DNA from: Pomphorhynchus laevis
Lineage: Eukaryota > Acanthocephala > Palaeacanthocephala > Echinorhynchida > Pomphorhynchidae
DNA length: 64,000 bases
Direction of reading: 5' to 3'
Assembly: GCA_012934845.2 (NCBI GenBank)
Contig: WNNJ02002478.1
Coordinates: 119,443 to 183,442 of the forward strand
This document shows, piece by piece, positions 10,018 through 23,000 of the stretch (positions within the stretch are counted from its first letter, which is position 1; every line of letters starts with the position of its first letter). The translations under genes and the position numbers were made by a program. The notes below the pieces were generated by a model. That model did no database searches. It had not been told where the DNA came from and saw only the letters and a list, made by a program, of their open reading frames with translations.

Positions 10018-10663
10018 CAGTAACATCTCCGATCAACCGATTCAACACTCTACTCCTGTCACACATGCTCCAAACTATCTTAAATCTTCACTTATCACCC
10101 CTGTCATTCCCACGTTTATCTGCTCTTCTGCCTCTACTACTACCATGTCTGTCCATCCACCACTACGTAATCGTTTTCCTTCGCGCGATCGATGCATTAT
10201 CATATCTAATTTAAAGATTTCCGAATCTGCTTCTCCTCAATGTCGCCTCGATGATGATGTATCTGCTTTCAGGTCTATCCTAGTAACCATTCTTCCTGAT
10301 AATAATCCAACCCTCTTCAATAATATCGCTCCTGTATCTTTGATCCGTTTGAACAAATCCACTAAATCCAATCATCTCAGTCCTACACTCCTAAAAATCG
10401 TTTTCCGACATAGTTCACATGCATCCTTGGTACTTTCCCAACGTTTTAAACTTCTTACCACTTCGTCTACTTGTCGTATCTTTTCGGACCGCTCCCCTTT
10501 TGATATTGCCCAGCTCGATTTAGCTCGTATTGAGAAACATCGACGTGAAACAAACGGCGAGTCATTTTTATCAATACGTCAAATCAACGGAAATTTTTAC
10601 GTTGTACACACAAGACCAAACATCCGATGGCGTACAATCACTCTCCCTTGTCTTCTTCGCTAG
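10018..10663 (+). pseudogene. L2 LINE ORF1, second half (outer copy)
   Basis: The open frame runs from the insertion junction to a stop at 10663. Its first residues at the left edge are read from the nested element, so the apparent start at 10001 is not real. It contains P-L-R-N-R-F-P-S-R-D-R-C-I-I-I-S-N-L, an RRM-like first strand, then L-L-K-I-V-F-R-H-S-S, a segment shared with the ORF1 piece at 1725-2042. ORF1 proteins of CR1/L2 LINEs bind RNA. The ORF2 start codon at 10628 lies inside the end of this frame, so ORF1 and ORF2 overlap by about 36 nt. Confidence 0.7.
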
Positions 10664-11990
10664 TCGATCTCGCTCCAGATCATACTTTTCGTCTTAGTCT
10701 ATTCAACACTCGCTCTATTCTTCATAAAGCTGATATGCTCCTTGATATCTTCGATCAATTATCTATCGATATTCTCTGCATTACCGAATCCTGGCACTGA
10801 CTTTGACGATCTTGCTATTTGTCGTCTATGTCACTCTGCTTGTTCTCTAGTTGAAACAGTTCGTCCAATTGTCTCATACATCTACTGCTTCTAACCATGG
10901 CGTTTTTGTTGCCATTACTCGTCACCCAATGTCTCTAAGTAAAATCAACGTTAACATCCGTTACACTTCGTTCGAATTACTCACATGCAGATTATCAACT
11001 CCTTTCCCTCTGGAACTTGTGATTGTATACCGTACAGGTATATTTGCTTTCTCACGTATGTTCTTTAACGACCTTGCAGATCTTACGTCTCACTGTTCAT
11101 TGTCTTATACTCCTTCTTTTGTTCTCGGTGACTTTAACATTCGTCTTGATCGCCCGTCTGACTCTGACTCTATCACTTTAACTAATCTTTTTTCTGATTT
11201 TAACTATAAATTACTTTCAACAAGCCCAACTCATATCCTCGGGGGTGCTCTCGACATCATTGTTGTTCTTAACTGCTTCAATGACTATACCTTCCTGTCA
11301 ATTACTGATACTGGTTTGTCTGATCATTTGTCACTTACTCTTACTCGTCCCCATCCTCCTTCTCCGCCTCCACCAATATCCACACCAAGTCAACCCTGGA
11401 AACTTCTCGATATCCCTATTCTCTGCACAGCCTTACTCAATTCTTTACTATATTCACTTCCTCTTCACTATCTCTCTCCCGATGATCTCTTCATTCTGTT
11501 TGATTCTGAACTTACGAACATCCTTAATATCCTACTACCTATTCGACCACGACGTTTTCAGCGGTTGCGCTATGCTCCCTGTTTTGATTCAGACTTTAGT
11601 CTTTCTAAGCGTCGCCTCCGTCACTATTTTTGTTTGTTTAATCGCTTTCTTAAACTTTCTTCAACCTCACTCACTCCAAATCTCCATGCACCCTATCTTT
11701 CTCCGCCGTTCTGATCTCATTCTTATGCGAACTAAACGTACTCTCTTTTGGCAAAATCAACTCGAGTCCTCTTCCAACTCTAAATCTCATTGGAAAATCT
11801 TAAACTCAATTCTTTTACGATCATATTCCCTTCGCAACATAAATCCTGATGAATTTTCCTCTTATCTGCAATCTAAACTATCTAATTTAATTTCCGTTCT
11901 ACCCGTATGCCCCTTGTATTCTCTCACCTCTTTAAATACTTCCCTCCCAGAGTTATTCCACCTTCTCGTTGGGTCCTTCTGACCCAATTC
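10628..11990 (+). pseudogene. L2 LINE ORF2, endonuclease part (outer copy)
   Basis: Starts ATGGCGTACAATCAC and soon gives F-R-L-S-L-F-N-T-R-S-I-L-H-K-A-D and I-D-I-L-C-I-T-E-S-W-H, the opening of an apurinic-like endonuclease. Later segments V-L-G-D-F-N-I-R-L-D and T-G-L-S-D-H-L-S-L-T carry the catalytic Asp/Asn and SDH motifs. A stop after E-S-W-H and shifts of frame further on interrupt it. The enzyme nicks target DNA to prime reverse transcription. It continues toward the RT region at 12240. Confidence 0.8.
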
Positions 11991-12239
11991 CCACTTACTT
12001 GCTTAAAAATCTAATCATCTATATCACCCTTCCTAACCACTTTGTTCAACTTATCTATCCGCAGCCGCACATTTCCTTCCAACTGAAAATGCGCCACTGT
12101 TCGTCCTCTCATCAAAAAGCAATCTCCTGACTCCACATTACCATCTTCATACCGTCCTATCTCACTTCTCCCAACCCTATCTAAACTCCTTGAGCGTCTC
12201 GTTCTCAAGCAAGTTAATACATATCTCTTTTCTTCCAAC

Positions 12240-13457
12240 TTGCTCCCTCCCTTCCAAGCTGCTTTTCGCTCTAAACATTCTACTGAAATTGCATGTCTTA
12301 AAGTTTATAACGACTTACTCATATCGCGCGATCATAAATTATGTGGTGTCATAGTTTCTCTTGATCTATCATCTGCAAACCACATTGTCGATCACACGAT
12401 TCTTCTCCATCGTATTCGTCATGACTATAACTTCTCTTTACACACTGTGGATTGGCTTTCTTTATATCTATCAAACCGTACTTTTCGCGTTTGTTCTAAC
12501 TCTTCTCTCTCACTTCCTTCTCCCATCCCGTCCGGTGTTCCACAAGGCTCCGTATTAGGCCCTTTGCTTTTCTCTTTTTTCGGTGATTTGTCTTTTATTT
12601 CTCATACATTTAACCTTCATGTTATGCAATATGCTGATGACATTCTTATCTATACTCACGCACCTGCTTATCGTATTCATGATCTAAGTATTTTTTGCTT
12701 CCAACTGTCTTGCCTCAATTTTCAATAATCTTTCTTCTCCGTCTTTCTGAATCCTAATAAATAAAAAATAATGTGGATCCTTCTTCGACGCTTCGGCGTA
12801 GAACCTCCTTCCCTATCATTAAATTCTACAATTTTCCCTATCGTTGACAATCTCGTTTTCCTAGGCTTCCATTTCGAAAACATACTTTCACTTAAACCTT
12901 TCGTTAGAGATAAAGTACACTCATCTACCCGGATTCTCCGCAAACTCCGTCTAGTTCGTAGATTGATCGATTTCCCTTCTTGTATGACTCTCATATCTTC
13001 TCTCATTTTCTCAAGACTCGAATATTGTCGTAGTCTATTTTCCAACTCACCTAAATCCACTCTTCTTCCCCTATAACGCATCGTCAACGCAACCGTCCGA
13101 ATTCTCCTCCGTCTTCGTCGTTTTGATCATCCATCCTACCATGTTGTTTCTCTCGATTTGTCTACCATTTTTTGTCGTGTTCAAATTCGTCTTCTTATCA
13201 TTGCTTTTCGCCTTATAACTTTTCATACCCGTTCATTTCTCAACCTTCCTTTTCTCGACAATTGTCGTCCAGTTTACTGTTCCTTGCGTTCCCGTAATTC
13301 CCTTCTTTTACATGTCACAAACTACTCTACCTCTTTTGACTTCCGCTCCTTCGTTGTGGCTGATCCTCTCTTGTGGAATCATCTGCCTATTCATATCCGC
13401 CAATCAACTTCCCTGCCGTGCTTCAAACGCCAAATCAAATTCCATTTTAACAATTAA
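12240..13457 (+). pseudogene. L2 LINE ORF2, reverse transcriptase part (outer copy)
   Basis: Same protein as the intact frame at 8829-10016: S-T-E-I-A-C-L-K-V-Y-N-D-L-L-I-S-R-D, then S-L-D-L-S-S-A-N-H-I-V-D-H (the usual A-F-D is changed to A-N-H, a likely inactivating change), G-V-P-Q-G-S-V-L-G-P-L, Q-Y-A-D-D-I-L-I-Y, and the C-terminal N-L-P-F-L-D-N-C-R-P and F-R-S-F-V-V-A. Split into at least three frames (breaks near 12725 and 13077). The 3' tail follows to about 13535. Confidence 0.85.
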
Positions 13458-13599
13458 CTAATTAATCTATGACTTTTGCTGTTTTTTGTTTGTGGTCATG
13501 GAACGCATTTCCACGTTAAGTAAATTATTAAAGTCAAGAAACAAAAATCGTTATGACATCGGTTGAATTCTTAGCATATATAATCGAGATTTATAATCC

Positions 13600-14285
13600 A
13601 ATCTTGCATTTGAACATAAACGAGAACCTCGCCTTAGGACTGACTCTATATTTGTCCTTTCTTGCTTGGTGACCGGGAAAGAAACTTGAATTCTTCTCTC
13701 AGATCCCTTGGGCTGCCGGCGAGAATTGTTAACAGGGTGGAAATATTGTTGTATACCAAGCGATTCTTCTATGAAGACGACCCTGATGCACGTCAGTTCT
13801 ACCCTATTACGGGTGTGCCTCAAGGATCCCCACTTTCTCCAATCTTGTATCTTGCTGCCTCCATTATACTCTACAAAAAAATTAAACGTGATCAACATCT
13901 TGCTGTATACGGTGATGATACCACATCCATGTTCTCTGGACGCAGATGCAAAGATGTAGTCTCTGACATCATCCGTTCCTTTTTAAGATTAAAAGACCAG
14001 CTACTCATATCCAATCTTGTTCTCAACTCCTCTAAATCGCAGGTAATCGTCTTTCATAACGCCCTACCACCAAAAAGAAACTTAAGAGATTAGCACTATC
14101 TGGACTTTCCTCCATTTTGCAGGCTCAACCACTCCCTACCTTCACAAGTCGAGTAAAATACCTGGAATCACTATCACGGTGAACTGGTCAGCGAAAGCTG
14201 ATATGGATATACTCAAACGTATTTTGAAGAAAGCTAGGTGGGCCCTGAAAGTCTATGTTTCTCAATCTTTTCATCTCGCGATTAC
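13600..14285 (+). mobile_element. Fragment of a different LINE (RT with YGDD), 5' and 3' truncated
   Basis: The frame 13662-14093 carries R-T motifs unlike the L2 copies: T-G-V-P-Q-G-S-P-L-S-P-I-L-Y-L-A and L-A-V-Y-G-D-D-T-T-S-M-F, then S-N-L-V-L-N-S-S-K-S-Q-V. Y-G-D-D replaces the usual Y-A-D-D. Beyond 14093 the frame breaks, but R-V-K-Y-L and G-I-T-I-T-V-N-W are still readable up to about 14200. The SINE at 14318 follows. The clade is uncertain (R1/Jockey-like range). Confidence 0.7.
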
Positions 14286-14317
14286 CGAGCATAGTCCGCT
14301 TCGATTGGATTCTTCGG

Positions 14318-14530
14318 GGGGGGAGTGAGAGACCCCGGGTGGTTTAGTCGGAGAGCGGCGTGTTTGATTGGCTGGAGTGCTCAGATCTTAGTGGACCTGA
14401 GGTCGTGACACAATGAAGATTCCATTAACGACTGAACTGACTTTGTTTTCTGTTTTCTTTCTCTTCATGTTTTTTGTTTTAAAACTTTTTAGTGGTTGTA
14501 TAATTGTTAACAAAATTCTTATTATTAAGC
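14318..14530 (+). mobile_element. tRNA-derived SINE, copy 2
   Basis: Begins GGGGGGGAGTGAGAGACCCCG and has an A box TGGTTTAGTCGG (14340-14351) and a decayed B box GCTCAGATCT (about 14378-14387). The shared 3' part TAGTGGTTGTATAATTGTTAA with an ATT-rich tail matches copy 1 at 5401-5643. More diverged than copy 1 in the body. Confidence 0.75.
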
Positions 14531-14544
14531 CTGAATTGCATATT

Positions 14545-15402
14545 CTAAATGCAGACGAACCAACGTGCTAAAAAATTTCTAAAGACATTGGTAATCTTAA
14601 GGAATGAGTTCTTTAAAATATATAGTGCACGAGTTGCGCTTTTTATTGCTCTTTCACTATTAAGTTTAGTTTTTAATGATGCCTGCACGATAATTCCTAA
14701 ATCCCAATGATATGATACTTCAGTGAGAAGAACATCGTCGATATGATATGTAAAATTACTGGATTTTTTACCCATCCTCATAAGTATACACTTATCAACG
14801 TTAAGAAATAATCCAGTAGAGCGGCACCAATCATGAACTCGATCCAAGTCTGCATGTAAAGATTAAAAATAATCAACATCTTGTATAGCAGTCCAAATTT
14901 TAAGATCATCGGCGAATGCCAAGTAAGTATTCTCAATAGGTAAAAGTAAATCGAAAAGGAACGTGATTAATAATAGAGGACCTAATGCAGAACACTAAGG
15001 GACACATCGACGTACTTTTTTATTGAAGAAGCCGTTTGATCATGTTCTGTGGAACAATCAAAGGCTTTCGAAAAATCTAGAAATACGACGTAGGGACAAA
15101 ATCCAGAGTATATTGCTCGGGATGTGCTTCCATCTAATTCTCTCGCGGTAGGCAAGTTAGAAAGACATAAACGGCCTTTGTTAATCCATGTTGAGAATTA
15201 GTAAGAATTCGTTAAAAGTTTAGATGCTCATATCATTTTTGTAAACAATTCGTTTTAGTAATGTAGAGAGAACACTGGTCAAACTGATAGGGTGAAAATT
15301 TAAACATGTCGATGGCTGTTTTTGGGTTTGCATAACAATAGAAGACTTCAATGTTGCAGGAATCCACTTATTGGTCAGGCTATATGAAAATATATGGGCC
15401 AA
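14545..15402 (-). mobile_element. CR1/Jockey-range LINE fragment (RT), degraded
   Basis: Read from 15402 down: P-A-T-L-K-S-S-I-V and N-F-H-P-I-S-L-T-S-V-L-S (RT entry), V-F-L-D-F-S-K-A-F-D near 15085, an F-A-D-D-L-K-I-W catalytic box near 14915, then D-W-C-R-S-T-G-L-F-L-N-V-D-K-C and D-L-G-I-I-V at 14847-14680. This is the RT order of a CR1/Jockey-type LINE distinct from the L2 family. Several frame breaks; 5' and 3' ends not found. Confidence 0.75.
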
Positions 15403-15989
15403 TACTTACATTTCTTAGTACTTACATACATGAGCTTATTCTGCAGACATTTAATTGAACTTCGGTAATGAAATAGAGAACATTTACTGATGTTGCTTCA
15501 TTTACAAGATGAAAAACATTTATTCATCCTTCGAATGTCATTTTGGCTTGTACTGCAATGAACAGTGAAGAATTTACCAAAATAATGCTTTCTTTTTAAT
15601 CATTTTGTATCGCACAGAAGATTAAGGTGATTGCATACCGAATAGAGTGCTTTCCCACAGTTATGTATAGCATACCACTCATTATACGTGAGACGTGCGG
15701 TTAGAGTATCCTTTCATTGAGAACATATTTTCGTAAACGACCACCCAAGAGTCTCATTATGATCCTAGCAATATAAAGTATCCTTACTACTGATAAGACG
15801 TATTAATGACGAAATCGCATTGGTTAAGACTACCAAGTTCTTTCTAATTAGGCCTTTGCCAAACTTATTCACACAAATTCTTCGAAAGAACAATTTAATT
15901 TGAATGAACTATGCTTTACATCAGGTGAATGTCGAAATTACAAACGCGTTAATTTTGTCAATAATTCTTAATTTACAATTTGATTTTGA

Positions 15990-16930
15990 GTTGATTATAT
16001 TTTTAACATACTTTTGAGTTTGTGAAATGCAAGGATTAATACTGCTCTATACTGCAATCCTAAAAAATACTGCTATATGCTTCAATCCTAAACATTTGTC
16101 TGCAAACTAGTGTACGAATATCGTCACTTACCAGTTGCAGCACGATCTAAACATCAAGTTTATCCTGCGTCAGCGATACTACTCATTGGATCTTCAGGGA
16201 GCAGGCCCTGAGCAGTAACGTTTCAACATGCTGTAATCCTTGGATTGTAACAGAATCCAGTTAGTCGTTGAAGAATTGCACGAAACTCATGCGAATGTGT
16301 TGACTCCTTACCAGTCTAACCTTTTTCGAAATACATTTCCAGCTGCGACGCTAATATTCAGTGGATCTTCAGGGAGCAGGCCCTGAGCAGTAACGTTTCA
16401 ACATACCGTAATACTTGGATGATTTATATAGAATTCAGCTAGTCTTTTAAACTTTCACGAAACTTTTCTGTGTATTTGCTGATTCCTTTCCGGCATGACA
16501 CTTTTAATAATAGATTTCCAGAGCTGTTCATTTTAATCTGTGAAATGTAAGGATGCTGTACTGCTCTATGCTTTATTCCTAAGCATGTGTCTGCAAACTA
16601 GTGAACGAATGTCGTTACGAACCAGTTGCAATACGATCTAACCACTAACATCATCCTTAGCCGACAATATAGGTTCACATTTGTATAAACTCGTGACGAT
16701 ATTCGTACACTAGTTTGCAGACATGTTTATGATTGAAGCACATAACAGTATAACATTCTTACATTTTACATATCAAATAACCTGATCTGGAAATATATTT
16801 CGTAAAGTGTCAGATCGGTAAGGAGTCTACAAATTCGCAAGAAAAGTAGTGTACGATTATCGTCACGAAGCAGTTGCAACACTATCTAAACACCAACATC
16901 ATTCTGCGTTAACATGGAGCAGGATGATAT
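15990..16930. repeat. Complex repeat block with direct and inverted copies
   Basis: A module containing GTCTGCAAACTAGTG and then CGAACCAGTTGCA-like sequence occurs in direct orientation near 16019-16165 and 16525-16650 and inverted near 16684-16830. A second module, GATCTTCAGGGAGCAGGCCC TGAGCAGTAACG (a small CAGGG/CCCTG hairpin), occurs at about 16188 and 16363, some 175 bp apart. A further inverted pair (ACCAACATCATTCTGC and its complement) lies at 16890-16950. No coding capacity; likely compound foldback debris. The stretch 15430-15990 to its left shows nothing recognisable. Confidence 0.7.
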
Positions 16931-17091
16931 TGTTGGTTATAGTGCATAGTGCAGAATAGCATCCTTTCTCTTTCCAGTTTATTTTTTAAATAAATTAAAT
17001 TAATTTCAATTAAAATTAATTTAATAATAAAATATTTAAAAAAAGTTAATGTCGCAATCTTTCAATCTTGTTTTAATTAATTTTGGTCTAG

Positions 17092-20000
17092 GTAATTGAG
17101 CTTCTAAATAATGCATCCCTATACGACAAAGAATCAATGCGCCTTAACCACTTTAAACAAATACACGATATTGTCATTCACAAGGAGCCAAATTTACTTG
17201 ACAATTTTCTCGATGTTAGTCTGCGTTATTGATGTGCTTATTTTTTAATTTTACTCTTTATCTTTACAGGAGATGCTGGCTTTCCAAAACGACCGTAGCA
17301 GTGAGGTTCGCAAAGCTGTGATTATATTCATCGAGGAAGCTTGGTGAGTGTACTTTTGTAAATACAATTTGAGCTTGTGCGACAAGCAATTATAAATGCA
17401 ACTCTTACTTTTTAATTATCATACAAGCAACAATCATTGTGTTATTGCAATTTTTACAAACCTGATTGTATCATTGTATATCTTGATTGTATATTCGCTA
17501 TGATATCGTTTATGATAATTATCGATAATTAGGAAAATTTTATTGGCTATTCATTTCTGTATTGTTTTTAAATTTTATTCACCTTTACGGTTACCGTAAT
17601 AGGGATATGAAGTCGTCTACAAGCAAGCTGCGCGTTTGATACAAACGATCAGTTTGCATACGGAAAACGTAGATATGTTCACATCACCATTTAGTTGATA
17701 GTAACTAAGTTAATAGGAGTGCGTTCAACAAAATGTATAAGATTATTAACTAATCATTATTCTATTTTAATATATTCTTTTATTTTCAAGATTAGCTTAT
17801 ACATTAAGTTTCATAGATTTGATGAATTCCCATTTCTGTCCAATTTAATACTTTCGTCAAATAAAAGTTGATAAAATAATAAGCTATTGTTTATCATTAA
17901 ATATCCTTTCCTTCAATTAGTAATATTAATCTGAGTAATTATTTTCTTACACAAAAACTTGCCAAATCGTCGAATTGTGGCCAGCTCTTTGCATTCTCAT
18001 AATGTTTCACTAATTTCCTGCTATGAATTTATTTTTGCAAGCATAAAGAAAATTTTCAAAACAATATATTTTAAAGTTTAAATCGGAATGAGACATTCTG
18101 GCGAAGTAATTATTTTTGTATCTAAATGACATTCCCAGAATAAAGAAATTGAATATTTCTTTGATATTTGGTTGGCTAATCCCGGACCTTTTCAAGAAGT
18201 AGGTAGTTATCTAGTAAGAAGTAATCAAGAATTTTTTAAGTGAAAACAAAATAAAAAAAATTTCTTGATTTTTACCTCTTTGCAGATGCGCGCGGTTAGC
18301 GAACGAAATATCGAAGAAATATTCAATTTCTTTTTGAAAATTCTTGATAATAACTTGCAAATGTGCGCGGTTAGCAAACGAAATATCGAAGAAATATTCA
18401 ATTTTAAGAATGGCATTTAGAATCAAAAATATTTTAAAGTTGTTTTTAAACTACAACCGAGCTGATAAAAACTGAAATTTGTAAAGGCATTCAATGTTTG
18501 TTAAGTTATTTTTTATTAATTTAGATTTTATGTAGGTAGCTGGTATTGAAATTTGAATTTGATGTTTGAAAGTTGCGTTTAATATTGTTGTTTTATTATA
18601 AACTATTTTCAAAAACTTTGATACATATTTCTCTATTTCAGCAGACATGATTCAGAGGTTATTGTTAAGGTCATTGAAAACTTGCGTTATCTGCTTTACG
18701 ATGAAAATGCCTCTGTTGCGAAGAGGGCAATTGGTGCGACTGCTGCAATTTACACACATACATTAAAAGTAAATAAAAAATCATTTTATTTAGTGACGCT
18801 TGCTTTTATACTTTTAAGTGGATGGCTAGGCTACGGACTATTAGTGCAAACGCTCAAAAGACATGGGAAACTTTACAAGAATTAAAAGATTTTATTCTTC
18901 TGCAAATGAATTCCGAAAATGACGGGTATTTTTTATTGCATATATTTATATAATATAAATAAATATATAATATTTTTAACATTGTATTATGTTTTTATAT
19001 ATTCTGTTTTATACATAAATTTTATATATTTTGTATATTCTCCGGTCCATTTCTGTCTAATTGACATTATGTCTTTTATCACAAAAATTATGCGTTCAGC
19101 ATCAATCTTCACAATGTGTTTACTACCTTTACTTTTTATAAAGTAAATTTATAATTTTTCTATTTTTTTAAAAATAAGCTTTTTTTTAAATATTGATATA
19201 CACTTTGATAATAAAGCTCTGAAATAATTTATTGTCGAACAATAAATTTTTATAATATGGCGCGAATTATTAAATTATAAATAACATGTTGGAATATAAA
19301 TTTAATAAATTTGATGAAATTTAAATAAAGTATCTATTGTAACGTTATAATTAATATGAATTTATTTTTATATTATATTTTATATCGTTGAGAATTGCTT
19401 TCGGATCAAAAGTAACTTATTTTTATTGGGAACTATCTCCGAGAGTACAAAAAGAACTTTATTTATTTGATATTTCGACTTAGCAGTCCTTTTCATTATT
19501 TTATAATTATTTAAATTATATTGTTTAACAATTTCCTATATTTATTCAATGCAATTTTTATCAAATATATTGTTTCAAATGATCCTTAGCTTCTTTTATC
19601 TCTTTACATTTAGTATAAAAATTGCTACGATACGATTTCTACAGGCTCTCACAATAGTACTGTCATTCAAGCCTAACAATGATCCGGTAAACGCTTATTC
19701 CGTCGTATTTTTTATCTTTTTTATTTTAGACACATGAAGATGAACAAGATTCTGACTGTCTTTTAGATATAATTCCGGAACAGCATCGTCTTTTAGACCG
19801 TGATAGCTTAGCTGACGAAGGACAAGAAATGTTCAAGTCGTTAATGACATGTACACTTTCGCAACGAATATCAAGGTGCTTTTAAACAATTAATATACAA
19901 ATGACTGCTTATTAAACGTTAGAGCCCTGAACTAGTTGGGAGATTTATCCGCTATATTTAGTATCACTTTACACTATTGAATCTTGTTATATAATGAGCA

Positions 20001-23000
20001 AGCTTCAAATTAAGTTATATTATATAATGTTATGTGGATAGCAACAACTATTTTGTCATTTTTAACATACCTGGTTTATTTTAATTTGATTTTAGTATGA
20101 GTGGACCTCATCAGCTACTAATACTGCAATGTATTAGTAGATTAAATTCTTAAAAGTATATTTATTATTATCCAACACTTAAATGTATCGTATTGCCGTT
20201 AGCTTTTAAATAGAATTGAAACAACCTGCCGAAATAAAATAATCTGTATTGTACAATACAGATTAGTAGTATTAGTAGCATCAATATTAGTAGCTGATGA
20301 GGTTTACCAATACTTTAATCTAGCGTACTGCTGTTGGCCCTTTAAATTATATTCAAGCAACTTGCAGAATGAAGTCGTCTAGATACCTTACTAAGTTTTG
20401 TTAATATATTCTATTCAAAGTTGTTTAAATTAAAAAATGATTCCGGGCAATGCACCATTTTTTACTTCACTTTTAATATGAAATGCGAATTTTTACACAG
20501 CTGATGCATTTATAAAAGGCTATATTAAATTTACAATAAAAAATTAAATTTAAAAATTACTTCATTAAATTTAAAATTTTACAAAATTTATTAAATTTAA
20601 AATTTTTCAAAATTAATAAAATACGATAATTTATATTTAAAAATAATTATATTTTTTTTAAAAAACATATTACATTTTATTGTAATCCTTATGATAGCAG
20701 GGGCTATCCAAATATTAATATTTTTAAATAAAGGGAAATCATTTCTTTGTTCCAGTAAAACTATCTAAAAGATAGTGTTTATAATCCAGAATCTTGATGA
20801 ACTGATTTATACATAATATACCATGTTTTCGAATAAATATATGTTTTCCGTTTCTGTTAAGGTCAAAATCGATTTCTAGTAGTGTATATTATTCAGTAGA
20901 TAAATACATTACTAAAAATTTATTTAGTTTAATAGTTAAGAAAATTGTATAGTTTGTGATATTTCATTATCGTTAAGTTGGAAGGTTTCCGTCTCGAGCA
21001 ACCTCTAACAGGCACGCTGCATTTCCCCGCTGCACTGCACAGCTTAAACGCTGCAAGAGGAAATTGGCAGTTCTTCGATAATCTGTTGCCAACACCAACA
21101 TATTGCCCAGTTTTGTCAAAAAATTCGAAGTTATCGGCCCGGCAGCACCAATTATGTCGATCGCCAACGGCACAAATTTATATTGCGATTAGTCAATACA
21201 TGTATATTTGGTTTTCTTTCGATCCTCTGCCAATCTAGCAACCTCCCCGGCCCCAGATACCGCACTAGGCAAATGACTGGCAGCAAGAATGTTGGGACAC
21301 GTGAAGTCCCATACTAGCAGACGTCCCCTTTCCCATCATACTAGTGAAGCACCGTTCGGTCTCTTTCCGTCGTTTCTGCAGAGCCCGATTGGTTCAAGGC
21401 GGGACGGGACACCGGCTGTGGCAAGGGCGCTACGAATAAGTGTGTTTACAGCACTGTGCCGATTGTGCCGAGAAACCACTCTGGGGCAGTCTAGCCCGTG
21501 AATACCAGAGGGGTCTGATACGACGCCGCACTCACACTTAAATGAAACCGAGTTGAGAATACCGAGGCGGAGGGTTTATGCAAGACATATTGAAGTGTCG
21601 TCTAGTTTTGTGCCCATCGAAGCGTTCGGTAGGGCATTAAGGAAGTGAAGTTTTACCTTTTTAGTTTTTAAATAAATTTGAAAATGGACAATTTTCAAAT
21701 TGAAAATATCGATATTTTTACTAATGATATCGCGGTAGATAATCCCATTATCAATATACCTTTTTTCTACCGCTCCTAAATCAAATATTAAGTTGTTTTT
21801 TTTAAATTTTGATACAGAATCAATAAAATACAAATTTATGTTTAATAAACATCTTTTCGATTGTTGGAATGTTCGTTTAGAACTTTACTAAAACGAACGA
21901 CAGTGTAAACTGTTATTGTAGTTTTCTCACTTAATTTCAAACTTTAGAAATCTTAGATTATCTTATTAGAAAATTGATTAATTAATTAAAATTTAATGAT
22001 TGTTTTAATTAAAATGAAGATTATTTAATTACAAAATAATTAATTTAAATTTAATGATTGTTTTAATTAAAATAGTATGATTGCTTGAGAATGTAAGGTA
22101 AAAATTGCAAATTACAATTTGCAATTTTTATCTTCTGATAATTAAAAATAATTTTGAACTATTAATCTGTTTTTATCATTTTGTAATTTTATTCATCTAA
22201 TGTTTTTTAAGCAATAATCTAATTGCCTGCATGATTTGTTTGGCGGACATATGTAAAGTTCACCCTTCACAACTTGCTAATGTCATTCAGGCATTTGAAA
22301 CATTGCAGGGTATGAATGCATCAACTTTTGTTTTTCAAATTTATTTATTTTTAAGTTAATCTACCTCCTGTTCTCAGCAAATCTGAGGTTCTGTCAGTTC
22401 GCAAGCAACTGAAGCTGCAGCTACTCTATTTACTAAAAGTGTGCTCATCTGAATCTTATAGAACAAATATTGCTACCTTACTTACAGATCTTGGTGCAAC
22501 TCGCTTAGAGGTAACGATTTTTATTATTTCGTCATATAGCGTAATGCACTTTTAAAATAATCGTTTTGCACCTTAAGACATCATCTTTACATTCATTATT
22601 ATTTAGAATATATATAATTAGTTTTAATATTTTTGGCTAATTAGTTTTTGATTTTATTAATTGCCTGACACCACTAGAGATACTCGCTATTATCACTATA
22701 ACTTGTTCGAAGTATATTGGCCAGACTTCTAGACTTCAGTTATTAAACTAAATAAATATTTTTATTTCGTATTACTTTATTAAATAATTCAAGTAATATG
22801 TTCTAAATTAATTAAAAATTAATTGCTTTAATTAAAAAATATTTGAAAAATTAATAAGATTTTTACCTTATACAATCGTAATTTAAAAATGTAAAATTTA
22901 ATATAAAAATCCAAAATTACATAAATATTCAATATTTATGTAATGAATATTGAATATTATTATAAATATTGAATATAATATTGAATATTTTACCTTATAC

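Larger units (their letters stand above)
8250..13535 (+). mobile_element. L2/CR1-type LINE, outer copy, interrupted at 8751-10017 by another L2
   Basis: Outer + strand LINE in two parts (about 8250-8750 and 10018-13535). It contains the second half of ORF1, an apurinic-type endonuclease, a reverse transcriptase and a 3' tail ending near 13535 with CATTTCCACGTTAAGTAAATT. The 5' start is uncertain and ORF1 appears to lack the PHD-like beginning seen in the 2109-2813 copy. ORF2 carries several frame breaks, so this copy is inactive. Family call: RT with G-V-P-Q-G-S-V-L-G-P-L-L-F-S and Q-Y-A-D-D-I-L-I-Y is typical of L2/CR1 LINEs. Confidence 0.85.

Noticed and set aside
17050-17091. ATG at 17050 as the symplekin start with a 22-bp intron
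   Set aside because: All other short introns here are at least 40 bp, so a 22-bp intron is improbable without cDNA support.
21289-21501. 70-codon + strand frame in the GC-rich insert
   Set aside because: It is the shadow of the - strand retroelement tail, which has the recognisable motifs.
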